From Verrucomicrobia bacterium UBA3841 (GTDB taxonomy: Bacteria; Verrucomicrobiota; Kiritimatiellia; RFP12; UBA1067): a stretch of 53,029 nucleotides of DNA. Made by a program: the position numbers and the translations under genes. Of this stretch, positions 17,124 through 25,783 are shown piece by piece. Under the pieces are notes generated by a model. It searched no databases. It was not told the DNA's origin and saw nothing but the letters and a program-made list of their open reading frames with translations. Every line of letters starts with the position of its first letter. Positions within the stretch are counted from its first letter, which is position 1. The stretch lies in NCBI GenBank assembly GCA_002392765.1, contig DGHT01000003.1, positions 819 to 53,847 of the forward strand, read 5' to 3'.

Positions 17124-18383
17124 TCAGTATGTCAAACGAACGCCGACAGTACCGCGGAAACGATCGTAATCGTACGAGTGGTCGTCGGGTGCACCGCGCG
17201 AGGTCATGCAAGTCTGGTATTCGAGCGTACCGTACAGGCTGACGATCCTGTTGATGTTGTAGACAAGGCTCAGACGGGTCGTGATGATATCTTCGTCGTA
17301 ACCGTTCGACTTGTACTCGGAATATTCAGATTCCTGCTTGCGGTACGCGATATCGAAGCCGACGGAAAGTTTCCTGCGCGCAAGGCTCTTCTTCACGCCC
17401 AAACTCAGGTTGTACACCTTCATCGAACTTCCGTAGTACTGTTCGGACGGCTGATAGTAACTCGAGCCGAGAGCCGACACATGGAGCGTATTCTCCGCGT
17501 CAGCCTGCCAGTCCCCGGCGAGCTGGTATGTCCAGCCGTCGGACTTCTTGGCGCCGCCCGCGTAGTCGAAATGCGACCAACCGGTTAAAACCTTGTATTT
17601 AAGCTTCTCGGTGGCGCGAGTGCCGACACCGGCCATGACGCTCCAGCCCTTAGACTCGTCCTTGATCTTCTTGCCCCTGGGATCCTCGTCAGTCCTGACG
17701 ATGCGGTCGTTGTCCTGCTGGTACCACTGGTAGTTCGAGGCGATAAGCAGATCAAGGTACCTGGATGCCATGTATCCGGCTTCGCCGCCTAAAGAGGCGC
17801 GCTTCCAGCCGTACATGGGTGCGTACTTCTCGACATCGTTGTCGTAGTCGAGGAAGTAGTAGTCGGACGTCAGAGCCAGATGGACGTACTTGTTGAGACG
17901 ACGCTCGAGCGCACCGCCGGCCGTAAACTGCTTCCTGTCACGGCCGGTGCCGCGGCCGTTGTGGTTGGACATGTCGTCGTCCTGAGCTATCTGCTCGAAG
18001 CGCTCGTCGAAGAGAAGTCTCCAGCCCGGCTCGTCAAGCGCGGAATTCTTCCAGTCGAGCGAGAGCTTTTCGCCGTAACTCGACTGATTGAGCTGATGGA
18101 CGTAGCGGTTGTAGGCGTGGTACTTGTACCAGACGCCCGCATTGATCTTCCAGTTGTCGGAAAGATAATCCAATCCGAAACCGGGATTGACCGTCCACTG
18201 CGAACCTGCCTTCGAATGCTTCGAAGAGTCGATGTTGGAGTCGTACGTGTAGGACGCCGAGACGTACGGCTTGAGAACCATTCTCTGTCCGATCTTGATT
18301 CCAGCCGGCTCATCCATCAATGCCGCGGAAGCCGACGCCGCCGCGATGGCAGCCACTGAAAAGGCAAGTGACTTGTTGTTCAT
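17124..18383 (-). CDS. Outer-membrane beta-barrel of the exopolysaccharide cluster
   Basis: A 419-residue protein. A signal peptide ends near SASA (about residue 20), then alternating aromatic and polar residues run to a C-terminal VGVRLTY, the usual outer-membrane barrel ending in an aromatic. It resembles the BBP2_2-type barrels commonly found in exopolysaccharide loci. The Shine-Dalgarno is AGGAG before the ATG. Its likely role is to conduct or anchor the exported polymer beyond the Wza-like lipoprotein. I see no catalytic motif. Confidence 0.78.
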   Translation of the reverse strand: MNNKSLAFSVAAIAAASASAALMDEPAGIKIGQRMVLKPYVSASYTYDSNIDSSKHSKAGSQWTVNPGFGLDYLSDNWKINAGVWYKYHAYNRYVHQLNQSSYGEKLSLDWKNSALDEPGWRLLFDERFEQIAQDDDMSNHNGRGTGRDRKQFTAGGALERRLNKYVHLALTSDYYFLDYDNDVEKYAPMYGWKRASLGGEAGYMASRYLDLLIASNYQWYQQDNDRIVRTDEDPRGKKIKDESKGWSVMAGVGTRATEKLKYKVLTGWSHFDYAGGAKKSDGWTYQLAGDWQADAENTLHVSALGSSYYQPSEQYYGSSMKVYNLSLGVKKSLARRKLSVGFDIAYRKQESEYSEYKSNGYDEDIITTRLSLVYNINRIVSLYGTLEYQTCMTSRGAPDDHSYDYDRFRGTVGVRLTY

Positions 18384-18406
18384 TGTTTATTCTCCTGTAT
18401 ACTGAC

Positions 18407-19381
18407 TCAGTACGTCGACTGGAACTGGTAGCCCTCGGATTCATGCGCGTTGTTGCTGCCCTTGTTGCCGCCGCCGCGCCTGTAGCCGCCGTACCAGGGG
18501 TTGGAAGGATCGGCCGTCCTGGGTGTCGCGGTAAGCCCGGCCTGCGTCATGGATTCGGGAAGAGCATACTCGTCCGGATCAAGAGCAGTGTTGTTGAAAA
18601 TAAGCGCGTCCGTGCTCTCCGCTCCAGTCGTAGCGAGATTGGCGAAAAGAGCGCCGCTCATCGGAGTCTGGTCGGCCAGCTGGAGAGAAAGCTTCGTGTC
18701 GGGAAGTTCACCGGCGTCGCCTGCGCCGAGGATGCTGCTGTAGGAGGGTTCCGCGCCGTTCGCTCCAAGCGCCGCGGGAATCCATTCGTCCTTGGCGAGC
18801 TTGCGGGCCTCTTCATCGCCGATCTGCGACAGAAGAGCATCCGTCAACTCGGGAGTGGGGTTTCCGGACGCCTTGAGGAACATTATCGCGGCAAGCGCGT
18901 CGCGCACGCCGCCGTTCTCGCCCTCGGAAGTCCTGGCGTCGATCTGCGCCATGAGTTTGGAAGTCTCCCCCGCGTAAGCCTCGGCGGTCATCTTCTTCTC
19001 GGGATCGGCTTCTTTATTGACGAAAGGAACGCCGTAGTTGTCCAGGAAAAGAGGGAGGACTTCGACGGGAACAGTCGCGAAAATCTCGGCCAGCACGGCC
19101 GCCCTGCTCTCCGGCGCGGCGTTCTCCAGCGCGGCTTTGGCCGCGTTGAGATACAAAGCAGCTTTCTTTTCGGCGGACTCGTTGAGCGCCGAAATTGCCG
19201 CATTGACCTGCGCGAGATAAGCCGCCTGGCCGTCTGCAGGGAGTTCTTTCACGATAGATGCCATTACCGCCGCATCAAGGCACGCTTCATCGACGCGAGC
19301 GTTTGCCTCCGCCAGTGTAATCGCGGATAGATTCGCCGCCACAAGAGCGGCTACTGCCGATATTACATATTTATTCATCAT
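18407..19381 (-). CDS. Exported protein of unknown function in the exopolysaccharide cluster
   Basis: A 324-residue protein. I chose the first of two adjacent ATGs at 19381, six bases after AAAGG. Residues 1-20 form a signal peptide (NKYVISAVAALVAANLSA). The middle is alanine-rich and helical, with regular Leu/Ala spacing (about 25-190). The C-terminus changes character: NPWYGGYRRGGGNKGSNN followed by a glutamine/tyrosine-rich end. I recognise no family. It lies between the Wza-like lipoprotein and the beta-barrel with gaps of about 23 bases, so it is probably a periplasmic or outer-membrane partner of the export machine. Confidence 0.8.
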   Translation of the reverse strand: MMNKYVISAVAALVAANLSAITLAEANARVDEACLDAAVMASIVKELPADGQAAYLAQVNAAISALNESAEKKAALYLNAAKAALENAAPESRAAVLAEIFATVPVEVLPLFLDNYGVPFVNKEADPEKKMTAEAYAGETSKLMAQIDARTSEGENGGVRDALAAIMFLKASGNPTPELTDALLSQIGDEEARKLAKDEWIPAALGANGAEPSYSSILGAGDAGELPDTKLSLQLADQTPMSGALFANLATTGAESTDALIFNNTALDPDEYALPESMTQAGLTATPRTADPSNPWYGGYRRGGGNKGSNNAHESEGYQFQSTY

Positions 19382-19404
19382 CGTTAACCTTTCTTTAATA
19401 TGAA

Positions 19405-20076
19405 TTACCAATATCTTTCGTGTGCGTAGACAACATCGCCGGGTCTCAACAGCATGTCTAAATCTATGCGTCCTTCTTCGCCTATTTTTATGACATCCAC
19501 TATCTTGCTCGTGATTTTACCATCCTTGTCGCAGCGCGAAACGCGGATTTTGCGCTTGTCGGCGAACTGCCGCAGGCCGCCTGCGGCCATAAGAGCCTTG
19601 GTTACCGTCAAATCCATTGTCGCAGGCATGTTTACGGGACCGGGATTGCCGACCTCCCCCAAGACGTTCACAGTGCCGTACGGACTTACGCCGTTGCGCT
19701 CGTCGAAAGGTCCAAAACGTACCGTAACCTGCGGCTGACGTATGAATCTAGTGTATTTTTTGGTAAGTTTTTCCCTGAAAGCTTCAAGCGTCAGACCGTC
19801 GCACTGGACTGGTTCAGTCAACATGTAAGGAATCGTCGCCTTGCCGGAATTATCGACTTGACACTGCACTACCGAAGGTTTGTCTCCGGCCGCCGACACC
19901 TGAACTTCAAGAATCACACCTGAACGGATTCTCGGCTGACCGTCAAACCATGTAGGATTTACCGAAGGGTCGAAAGGCACTTCGTCATCTGCAAAAAACT
20001 TCTTGACGGTCTCGCACCCGCCAAGCAGCGAGCATGAAATCGCCAAAACCAGAAAATTCTCTATAATACGTCCCAT
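19405..20076 (-). CDS. Wza-like polysaccharide export lipoprotein
   Basis: A 223-residue protein with a lipoprotein signal (AISCSLLGGC, lipobox LGGC). A Poly_export domain follows (IRSGVILEVQVSAAG to TVRFG), then an SLBB-type region (GTVNVLGEVGNPGPVNMP, TVTKALMAAGGLRQFADKRKI) and the closing LRPGDVVYAHE. In Gram-negatives such proteins form the outer-membrane exit of exopolysaccharide. The ATG at 20076 lies only 12 bases beyond the -10 of a canonical promoter and has no convincing Shine-Dalgarno. It is the first gene of the cluster and sets its transcription. Confidence 0.88.
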   Translation of the reverse strand: MGRIIENFLVLAISCSLLGGCETVKKFFADDEVPFDPSVNPTWFDGQPRIRSGVILEVQVSAAGDKPSVVQCQVDNSGKATIPYMLTEPVQCDGLTLEAFREKLTKKYTRFIRQPQVTVRFGPFDERNGVSPYGTVNVLGEVGNPGPVNMPATMDLTVTKALMAAGGLRQFADKRKIRVSRCDKDGKITSKIVDVIKIGEEGRIDLDMLLRPGDVVYAHERYW

Positions 20077-20088
20077 AGTTTCTTGAAT

Positions 20089-20117
20089 AGTATAGCGCAA
20101 AAATACGGAAAAGTCAA
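20089..20117 (-). promoter_or_regulatory. Canonical sigma70 promoter of the exopolysaccharide cluster
   Basis: The -35 TTGACT (20112-20117) and -10 TATACT (20089-20094) are separated by 17 bases, the spacer being T-rich. The expected start of transcription falls about six bases before the ATG at 20076. Confidence 0.8.
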
Positions 20118-20163
20118 GTTTGAAATTTTACACGGCGTGACTTCGCCGCGGCGCAAATCCGGT

Positions 20164-21210
20164 CTAGGCGATTATCCCGCCGCAAAGCAGCGTTTCGCCG
20201 TCCGGAGAATATACGACGGCGCTCTGTCCGGGCGCCACGCCCAGGACCTTGCCGTCGAAACGGCATTCCCCGTCCTTGAATTCAGCGTCGGCCATATTGC
20301 CCATGCTCCTGACCTTCACCTTGCAGCGGAACGGTTCCGCCGTCGGCGCCATCGAAACCCAGTTGACGTCCTTTACGCGGAACGAACCGGACTTTGCGTC
20401 CTCCTCGCTGCCGACGATCACCCTGTTTTTGCACGGGTCTATCGCAACTACGTAGTAAGGCACGCCTCCGCCGCCGATTCCAAGCCCCTTGCGCTGTCCC
20501 ACGGTGAAGCGCCAGAATCCGGAGTGTCTCGCCAAAACCTTTCCTGAAAGATCCACGATGTCTCCCGGACGGTCCTTTTCGCCTATCAGTTCTTCTTTGT
20601 CGCCAGAATAAAAATCCTGGCTGTCGGGTTTGTCGGCAGAAACGATCCCGTGCGCGCGCGCTATTTCCCTCACCTCGCTTTTCATCATCCGCCCGAGCGG
20701 GAAAACATGCCTTGCTATCTGTTCCTGCGACAGCCGGTACAGGAAGTAGCTCTGGTCCTTCGAAACGTCCTTTGCACGAAGTATCGCATGGCGTCCGCCG
20801 ATTTCCGCGGACCGGGCGTAATGGCCGGTGGCGAATCTGTCGAACTTCAGCCCGGCTTCGCGCGCCAGGCGCGGCAGAAGACCGAATTTCATCATCGCGT
20901 TGCAGAAAACGCACGGGTTCGGCGTTTTGCCGTCGAGATAAGTTTCGCGGAAATACGACACTATCGTCCTGTCGTATTCGGCGGAGCAGTCGAATACGCG
21001 GTATTCGATCCCGAGCGACCGCGCGATGGCGGCGGCGTCCTCTATATCCTTGTCCTCGCCCGCGCCGAAGCACGCATCCCTGTCGCCGCCCTTGTATTTT
21101 CCGTTCCAGAGTTTCATCGTCACGCCGACAACATCGCAGCCCTGCTCTTTTAGAAGAAGGGCGGCCACGGAAGAGTCTACACCCCCGCTCATGCCGACTG
21201 CAATAATCAT
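20164..21210 (-). CDS. mnmA: tRNA-specific 2-thiouridylase
   Basis: A 348-residue enzyme that adds sulfur to U34 of tRNA-Lys, tRNA-Glu and tRNA-Gln. The N-terminal PP-loop AVGMSGGVDSSVAALLL binds ATP; NPCVFCN carries the first catalytic cysteine. The usual second cysteine in a GxC(V/A)xG motif is not found near TVGQRKG; the likely region after the C-terminal DPC should be checked. The motif RLSQEQIARHVFPLG is also typical. AGAGGA precedes the ATG. It is divergent from tRNA-Lys(UUU), a predicted substrate, across 44 bases. Confidence 0.94.
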   Translation of the reverse strand: MIIAVGMSGGVDSSVAALLLKEQGCDVVGVTMKLWNGKYKGGDRDACFGAGEDKDIEDAAAIARSLGIEYRVFDCSAEYDRTIVSYFRETYLDGKTPNPCVFCNAMMKFGLLPRLAREAGLKFDRFATGHYARSAEIGGRHAILRAKDVSKDQSYFLYRLSQEQIARHVFPLGRMMKSEVREIARAHGIVSADKPDSQDFYSGDKEELIGEKDRPGDIVDLSGKVLARHSGFWRFTVGQRKGLGIGGGGVPYYVVAIDPCKNRVIVGSEEDAKSGSFRVKDVNWVSMAPTAEPFRCKVKVRSMGNMADAEFKDGECRFDGKVLGVAPGQSAVVYSPDGETLLCGGIIA

Positions 21211-21211
21211 C

Positions 21212-21241
21212 TTGATTTCCTCTGGTGTTTTTTGATATAAT
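21212..21241 (+). promoter_or_regulatory. Promoter of tRNA-Lys
   Basis: TTGATT (21212-21217), an 18-base spacer with T6GA, and TATAAT (21236-21241). The tRNA begins 14 bases beyond the -10. On the opposite strand the same A/T-rich stretch reads TATTAT, so it may also serve mnmA. Confidence 0.8.
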
Positions 21242-21254
21242 ATACGCCGGTTTC

Positions 21255-21330
21255 CGGACTGTAGCTCAGTTGGTAGAGCACGACACTTTTAATGTTGGGG
21301 TCGCGGGTTCGATCCCCGCCAGTCCGACCA
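21255..21330 (+). tRNA. tRNA-Lys (anticodon UUU)
   Basis: A 76-nt cloverleaf with encoded CCA. The acceptor CGGACTG pairs with CAGTCCG, discriminator A. The D arm reads GCTC-AGTTGGTA-GAGC, the anticodon loop is CTTTTAA with TTT at 21288-21290, and the T arm is GCGGG-TTCGATC-CCCGC. It is the only plus-strand gene found, convergent with ileS. Confidence 0.98.
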
Positions 21331-21363
21331 CTCCCCCGAGGCACGGTATTTCCGCCGTTTCTT

Positions 21364-24300
21364 TCATGCCTTCACCGGTTCCATCAAGACGGATACGGAA
21401 TGCCCGTTGACGTCGATCGCGGCCGCCGCAGACGCCTCGAACTTGAATTCGACTGTCAGCGTCTCGTTCTTGATGTAATCAAGATGGGCCTCGAGCGCGC
21501 GGCGCATCTCCGCATCGCAGCCGACCGAGAGCGATATGCGCTGGACCACTTCGAAATCGGCCTCCTTGCGCATGGCCTGCACCCTGCTGACGAATTCGCG
21601 CGCAAGCCCCTCCGACACGAGCGCGTCATCGAGAGCCGTCTCCAGACCGACGACGACGGAGCCTTCGGCGCGCACGACAAGTCCTTCGCGAGGCTTGCGC
21701 GTGACGATTACGTCGTCAGCCGTCACTTCGACTCCTTCTATCGTTCTGGGCCACGCGCCTGCGCCCTGCGCCGCGATCGCCGCGGCGACAGCCTTCATTT
21801 TAGCGCCGCACTTCGGTCCGAGAGTCTTGAAATTCGCCTTGCACCCTACCTCGCACAGCTCCGTTTCGTCGGCGACGAACACGACCTGCTTGACGTTCAG
21901 CTCATCCATCACGAGATCTTCAAGACCCTTGACGTCTCCCCCGGCGACCTTGACGGTCTTGAGCGGCTGCCTGACTTTGAGATCGTTGTCCGCCCTGAGG
22001 CTCCTTCCGATCTCCACCACCTTCTGCACATCGGCCATGCGACGCTCGAGATCGAGGTCGCGCGCGGCGGAATTGGCGGTCGGGAAATCGCAGAGATGCA
22101 CGCTCGCCGGATCGCTCTCCCCTTTCAGATTGCCGTATATTTCCTCGGCGATGAACGGAGTGAACGGAGCCGAAACCTTGGCGAGCTGGACGAGAACGTA
22201 GCGCAAGGTCCTGTAAGCGCATTTCTTGTCCATGTCGTCCGTCGATTTCCAGAATCTGCGGCGCGAGCGGCGGATGTACCAGTTGGTGAGGTCTTCGACG
22301 AATTTCACGAACGGACGGACGGACTTCTGCAGGTCGTAGGCGTCCATCGCGTTGGTCACGTCGGCGATCAGCGTCTCCATGGAGGATACGATCCAGCGGT
22401 CGAGCACATTGGACGACTCCGGATAGACGACCTCCCTGTCGGCGAACCCGTCGACGTTCGCGTATGTGACGAAGAACGAATAGGCGTTCCACCACGGGAT
22501 CAGCAGGTCGCGCATAAGCTGCTTGACGCCGCTTTCGGAGAACTTCAGGCTCTCCGCCTTCACAACGGGCGAATAGATCATGTAGAGCCTTATGGCATCC
22601 GCTCCGTAAGTGTCGAGCATCATGTTCGGGTCGGGGTAGTTCTTCAGACGCTTGGACATCTTCTTGCCGTCCTCGGCGAGGATGAGCCCGTTGACGATGA
22701 CGTTTCTGTACGGACTCCTGTCGAAAAGGCAGGTTCCAAGCACCATCAACGTGTAGAACCAGCCTCGCGTCTGGTCGAGACCCTCCGCGATGAAGTCGGC
22801 GGGGAAGAACGAATCCACGATCCGTTCCCCGTTCCCCGCTCCCCGTTCCCCGTTCCCCGTTCCCCGTTCCCCCATATAGTGCTGCTGGGCGTACGGCATG
22901 GAACCGGATTCGAACCAGCAGTCGAGGACCTCGGGTGTGCGGTGGTACGTCTTTCCGTCTTTTTTGATGACGATCCTGTCCACGAAATGTTTGTGCAGAT
23001 CGGTCACCTTCTCGCCGGAAAGAGCTTCCAGCTCCGCGATGGATCCGACGCATATCATGTCGTCTGGGTCGTCGTCGTTGACCCAGACCGGTATGCAGCT
23101 GCCCCAGAAGCGGTTGCGGCTTATGTTCCAGTCGCGAGCCTCCTTCAACCAGTTGCCGAAGCGCTTTTCGCCGACGTATCCGGGCGTCCAGTGGACGTTT
23201 GCGTTGTTGGCGGCGAGCCTTTCGTGCAGATCCTCCACGCGCACGTACCACGCGTCGATCGCGCGATAGATGAGAGGGGTGTCGGTGCGGTCGCAGAACG
23301 GATATGAGTGGACGATCGTGGACTGGTGGACGAGTTTCCCTTCCGCCTTGAGGCGCTTTATGATATCCTTGTCGCAATCCTTGCAGAACCGGCCCGCGTA
23401 CTCCGGCAGGGCGGACGTGAACGCGCACGATTCGTCAAGCGGATCGGCAAACGCCGTGATTCCCGCCTCGCGGCAGACTCTGAAGTCGTCCTCGCCGTAC
23501 GCCGGCGCGATATGGACGATTCCCACGCCGTCGTCCGTGGTAACGTAGTCGTCGTTCAGAACCTTGAACGCCCCTTCGCCGCGCATATCGGCGAAATACG
23601 GGAAGAGCGGCTCGTATTCGGAATCCTTGAGCGCGTCGCCCTTGCCTTCCCACACCGTTTCGTACTGCTCCTCCTTTTTGAAAATGAACGGCAGACGGGC
23701 CTTTGCCATGACGTATACCGGACGCTTTCCGTCCGTCAGGTCCCTGACCGCGACGTAGTCGATCGACGCGCCGGCGCATATCGCGAGGTTTTCAGGAAGC
23801 GTCCACGGAGTCGTCGTCCAGATGAGGAAGTAGACATCGCTTCCGGCGCTCTTCGCGCGCAGCTCTTCGCTTTTGATCGAGACGGCGCGGACGCGGCACG
23901 TCACCGTCGGATCCTGCACGTCCTTGTAGTTCGAGCCGGCTTCGAAATTGGAAAGCGGCGTGGAAAGTTTCCACGAATACGGCATGATCCTGTGCGACTT
24001 GTAGACGCGTCCCTGATTCCAAAGCTGCTTGAACACCCACCACACCGACTCCATGAAGCCGGGGTCCATCGTCTTGTAGTCGTTGTCGAAATCGACCCAG
24101 CGCCCGATGCGCGTCACGGTCTTGCGCCATTCGCCGACGTATTTGAGAACCATCGAACGGCACTGCTCGTTGAACTTGTCTATGCCGATTTTCTTTATCT
24201 CCGGCGCCCCCGCGACGCCGAGCGCGTCCTGCGCGAGCGCTTCGATCGGCAGACCGTGCGTATCCCAGCCGAAGCGGCGCTCGACGTACTTGCCGCGCAT

Positions 24301-24519
24301 CGTCTGGTAGCGCGGCACGATATCCTTTATGATGCCCGCCAGAAGGTGTCCGTAATGCGGCAGCCCGGTCGCAAAGGGAGGGCCGTCGTAGAATTTGTAG
24401 CGCTCGCCGCCCTTGTTCTTTTCGAGGGATTTCGCGAACGTTCCGTCCGATTCCCAGAATTCCAGTATCCCCTTTTCCATTTCGGGGAACGCCACCTTGT
24501 TCGATACAGGCTTGAACAT
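21364..24519 (-). CDS. ileS: Isoleucyl-tRNA synthetase with an in-frame heptamer-repeat insert
   Basis: A 1051-residue class I synthetase. The HIGH-type motif is PHYGH (near residue 54) and the KMSKS-type motif is KMSKR (near 620). Editing-domain features such as WTTTPWTLPENLAI and TDDGVGIVHIAPAYGEDD are intact. The KMSKR form and overall look fit the eukaryote-like (type 2) IleRS group, which is often mupirocin-tolerant; that is inference from motif appearance. Between GSMPYAQQHY and FFPADFIAEG the usual short charged linker is replaced by GERGTGNGERGAGNGER, encoded by seven tandem GGGGAAC heptamers (residues about 550-566). GGAG lies 7 bases before the ATG. The upstream neighbour is a Gfo/Idh gene, 36 bases away. 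Confidence 0.95.
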   Translation of the reverse strand: MFKPVSNKVAFPEMEKGILEFWESDGTFAKSLEKNKGGERYKFYDGPPFATGLPHYGHLLAGIIKDIVPRYQTMRGKYVERRFGWDTHGLPIEALAQDALGVAGAPEIKKIGIDKFNEQCRSMVLKYVGEWRKTVTRIGRWVDFDNDYKTMDPGFMESVWWVFKQLWNQGRVYKSHRIMPYSWKLSTPLSNFEAGSNYKDVQDPTVTCRVRAVSIKSEELRAKSAGSDVYFLIWTTTPWTLPENLAICAGASIDYVAVRDLTDGKRPVYVMAKARLPFIFKKEEQYETVWEGKGDALKDSEYEPLFPYFADMRGEGAFKVLNDDYVTTDDGVGIVHIAPAYGEDDFRVCREAGITAFADPLDESCAFTSALPEYAGRFCKDCDKDIIKRLKAEGKLVHQSTIVHSYPFCDRTDTPLIYRAIDAWYVRVEDLHERLAANNANVHWTPGYVGEKRFGNWLKEARDWNISRNRFWGSCIPVWVNDDDPDDMICVGSIAELEALSGEKVTDLHKHFVDRIVIKKDGKTYHRTPEVLDCWFESGSMPYAQQHYMGERGTGNGERGAGNGERIVDSFFPADFIAEGLDQTRGWFYTLMVLGTCLFDRSPYRNVIVNGLILAEDGKKMSKRLKNYPDPNMMLDTYGADAIRLYMIYSPVVKAESLKFSESGVKQLMRDLLIPWWNAYSFFVTYANVDGFADREVVYPESSNVLDRWIVSSMETLIADVTNAMDAYDLQKSVRPFVKFVEDLTNWYIRRSRRRFWKSTDDMDKKCAYRTLRYVLVQLAKVSAPFTPFIAEEIYGNLKGESDPASVHLCDFPTANSAARDLDLERRMADVQKVVEIGRSLRADNDLKVRQPLKTVKVAGGDVKGLEDLVMDELNVKQVVFVADETELCEVGCKANFKTLGPKCGAKMKAVAAAIAAQGAGAWPRTIEGVEVTADDVIVTRKPREGLVVRAEGSVVVGLETALDDALVSEGLAREFVSRVQAMRKEADFEVVQRISLSVGCDAEMRRALEAHLDYIKNETLTVEFKFEASAAAAIDVNGHSVSVLMEPVKA
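22824..22872 (-). repeat. Seven tandem GGGGAAC heptamers inside ileS
   Basis: Six exact copies and one variant (GGGGAGC, 22838-22844) form a perfect 49-bp array. All six reading frames of this heptamer are free of stop codons. Three units equal seven codons, encoding the cycle G-E-R-G-T-G-N. Confidence 0.97.
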
Positions 24520-24555
24520 TTTTGACTCCGATTCTTTTGCTTTCTGAAAAATGGT

Positions 24556-25767
24556 TCAGGCGGCTCCTCCGCCGCCGCAGCGGACCGTCTTGCCGGTCTT
24601 TCGCGATTCTTCCGCGAGGAATGCCATGCGCAGGGATTCCAGCATGCCTTCGAATATCCGCGCCGCCCTCGCAGGCGTGGCTTTTCTGGCGAAGCGCAGG
24701 AAAGACTCCATCATCCTGTCGTCCCCGCCGCCGTGTTTGCCGCATACGCCGGGACGGAATGTTTCGTCCGGGCCGAGGAAAGGCTTGAGGACGATCGTCT
24801 CGCCGTCAGCCTCGATCTCCCCTTTCGTTCCGTAGAAAACGGTCTTTCGCGCGCGGCGCTTTGAAAAACTCTCCATTTCCAGAGTCGCCGTGAGGCCGCC
24901 TTCGTACTCCATGACCGCGACCTGGTGGTCGACATTGTCGTTTCCGCAGGCGTATACGCATCTTCCGTAAGGCGCCGAGGACGCAACCGCGCGCATCGCC
25001 TCGTCCGAACCGTCCGCAAAATGGTATCTGAGCCTTTCGCTCCCGACATAGAGCGCCTGCGCGTCGAAGGGGCACGCCTTGCGCACGGCGGGCGGACAGT
25101 CCGCGCACATCGCGGCCGCGCCGGCCGGGCGGTTTTCAGGCCGCCAGTGCACCAGCGAGCCGAAACTCGACACTTTGAGGCACTTGCGCGAACCGGTCCA
25201 CCAGTCGATGAGATCGAAATCGTGCGAACATTTCTGCACCAGGGTGCCCGTGCCGTCCGCCTCGCGCCCCCAGCTGCCGCGGCAGAACGCGTGCGCCGCC
25301 TTGTCGTACGAAATCGCCACGAGATGGTGGATGCTCGTCAAATCGCCTATCGCGCCGGATGCGGTAAGCGCGCGAAGTTTCCTGTAGTACGGGGAATATC
25401 TGAGCACGTACCCGGCAAGGACGAGCCTGCCGGACTTTTTCTGCGCATCGCGTATCTCGACGCATTCGCTCCACGTGCGTCCGACCGGTTTTTCGAGAAG
25501 AACGTGGCATCCGCGGTCCAGCGCCGCCATGCAGGCGTCGCGGTGGAGTCTGTCCGGGAGCGCGATTATGACCGCATCCAGAGGATCCGGCAGCGAAAGC
25601 GCCTCCTCCCACGACGCCTTTACGCCGCACGGAAAGGCGTCGCCGCGCAGCGCCGGATCGGCCACCGCCGCCAGCTCGAACGCATCGGGATGCGCAAGCG
25701 AGTATTCCGCGTACGCGCGGCCTCTCGCTCCGCATCCCAACACCGCAGTTCTCAGCGGACGCTCCAT
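24556..25767 (-). CDS. Gfo/Idh/MocA-family oxidoreductase
   Basis: A 403-residue protein. The N-terminal Rossmann fold starts with TAVLGCGARGRAYAEYSL; EKPVGRTWSEC holds the conserved EKP lysine, and VLRYSPYY and KCSHDFDLIDWW carry the usual active-site His/Asp region. A cysteine cluster CADCPPAVRKACPF (near residue 225) is found in one subgroup of this family and could bind metal. Substrates in the family are sugars, inositols or related polyols with NAD(P); which one applies here is unknown. No close Shine-Dalgarno is seen; a GAGGAG lies 17 bases before the ATG, at the end of the M18 gene, suggesting coupled translation. Confidence 0.85.
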   Translation of the reverse strand: MERPLRTAVLGCGARGRAYAEYSLAHPDAFELAAVADPALRGDAFPCGVKASWEEALSLPDPLDAVIIALPDRLHRDACMAALDRGCHVLLEKPVGRTWSECVEIRDAQKKSGRLVLAGYVLRYSPYYRKLRALTASGAIGDLTSIHHLVAISYDKAAHAFCRGSWGREADGTGTLVQKCSHDFDLIDWWTGSRKCLKVSSFGSLVHWRPENRPAGAAAMCADCPPAVRKACPFDAQALYVGSERLRYHFADGSDEAMRAVASSAPYGRCVYACGNDNVDHQVAVMEYEGGLTATLEMESFSKRRARKTVFYGTKGEIEADGETIVLKPFLGPDETFRPGVCGKHGGGDDRMMESFLRFARKATPARAARIFEGMLESLRMAFLAEESRKTGKTVRCGGGGAA

Positions 25768-25783
25768 GCCGGACGATATGGCG

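Noticed and set aside
22824..22872. CRISPR-like or other regularly spaced repeats
   Set aside because: The units are contiguous heptamers without spacers and lie in a coding sequence.
21292..23307. A 671-codon open frame on the plus strand opposite ileS
   Set aside because: It is the antisense of a clear synthetase. High GC leaves antisense frames open; it has no known motif and includes the translated heptamer VPRSPFP.
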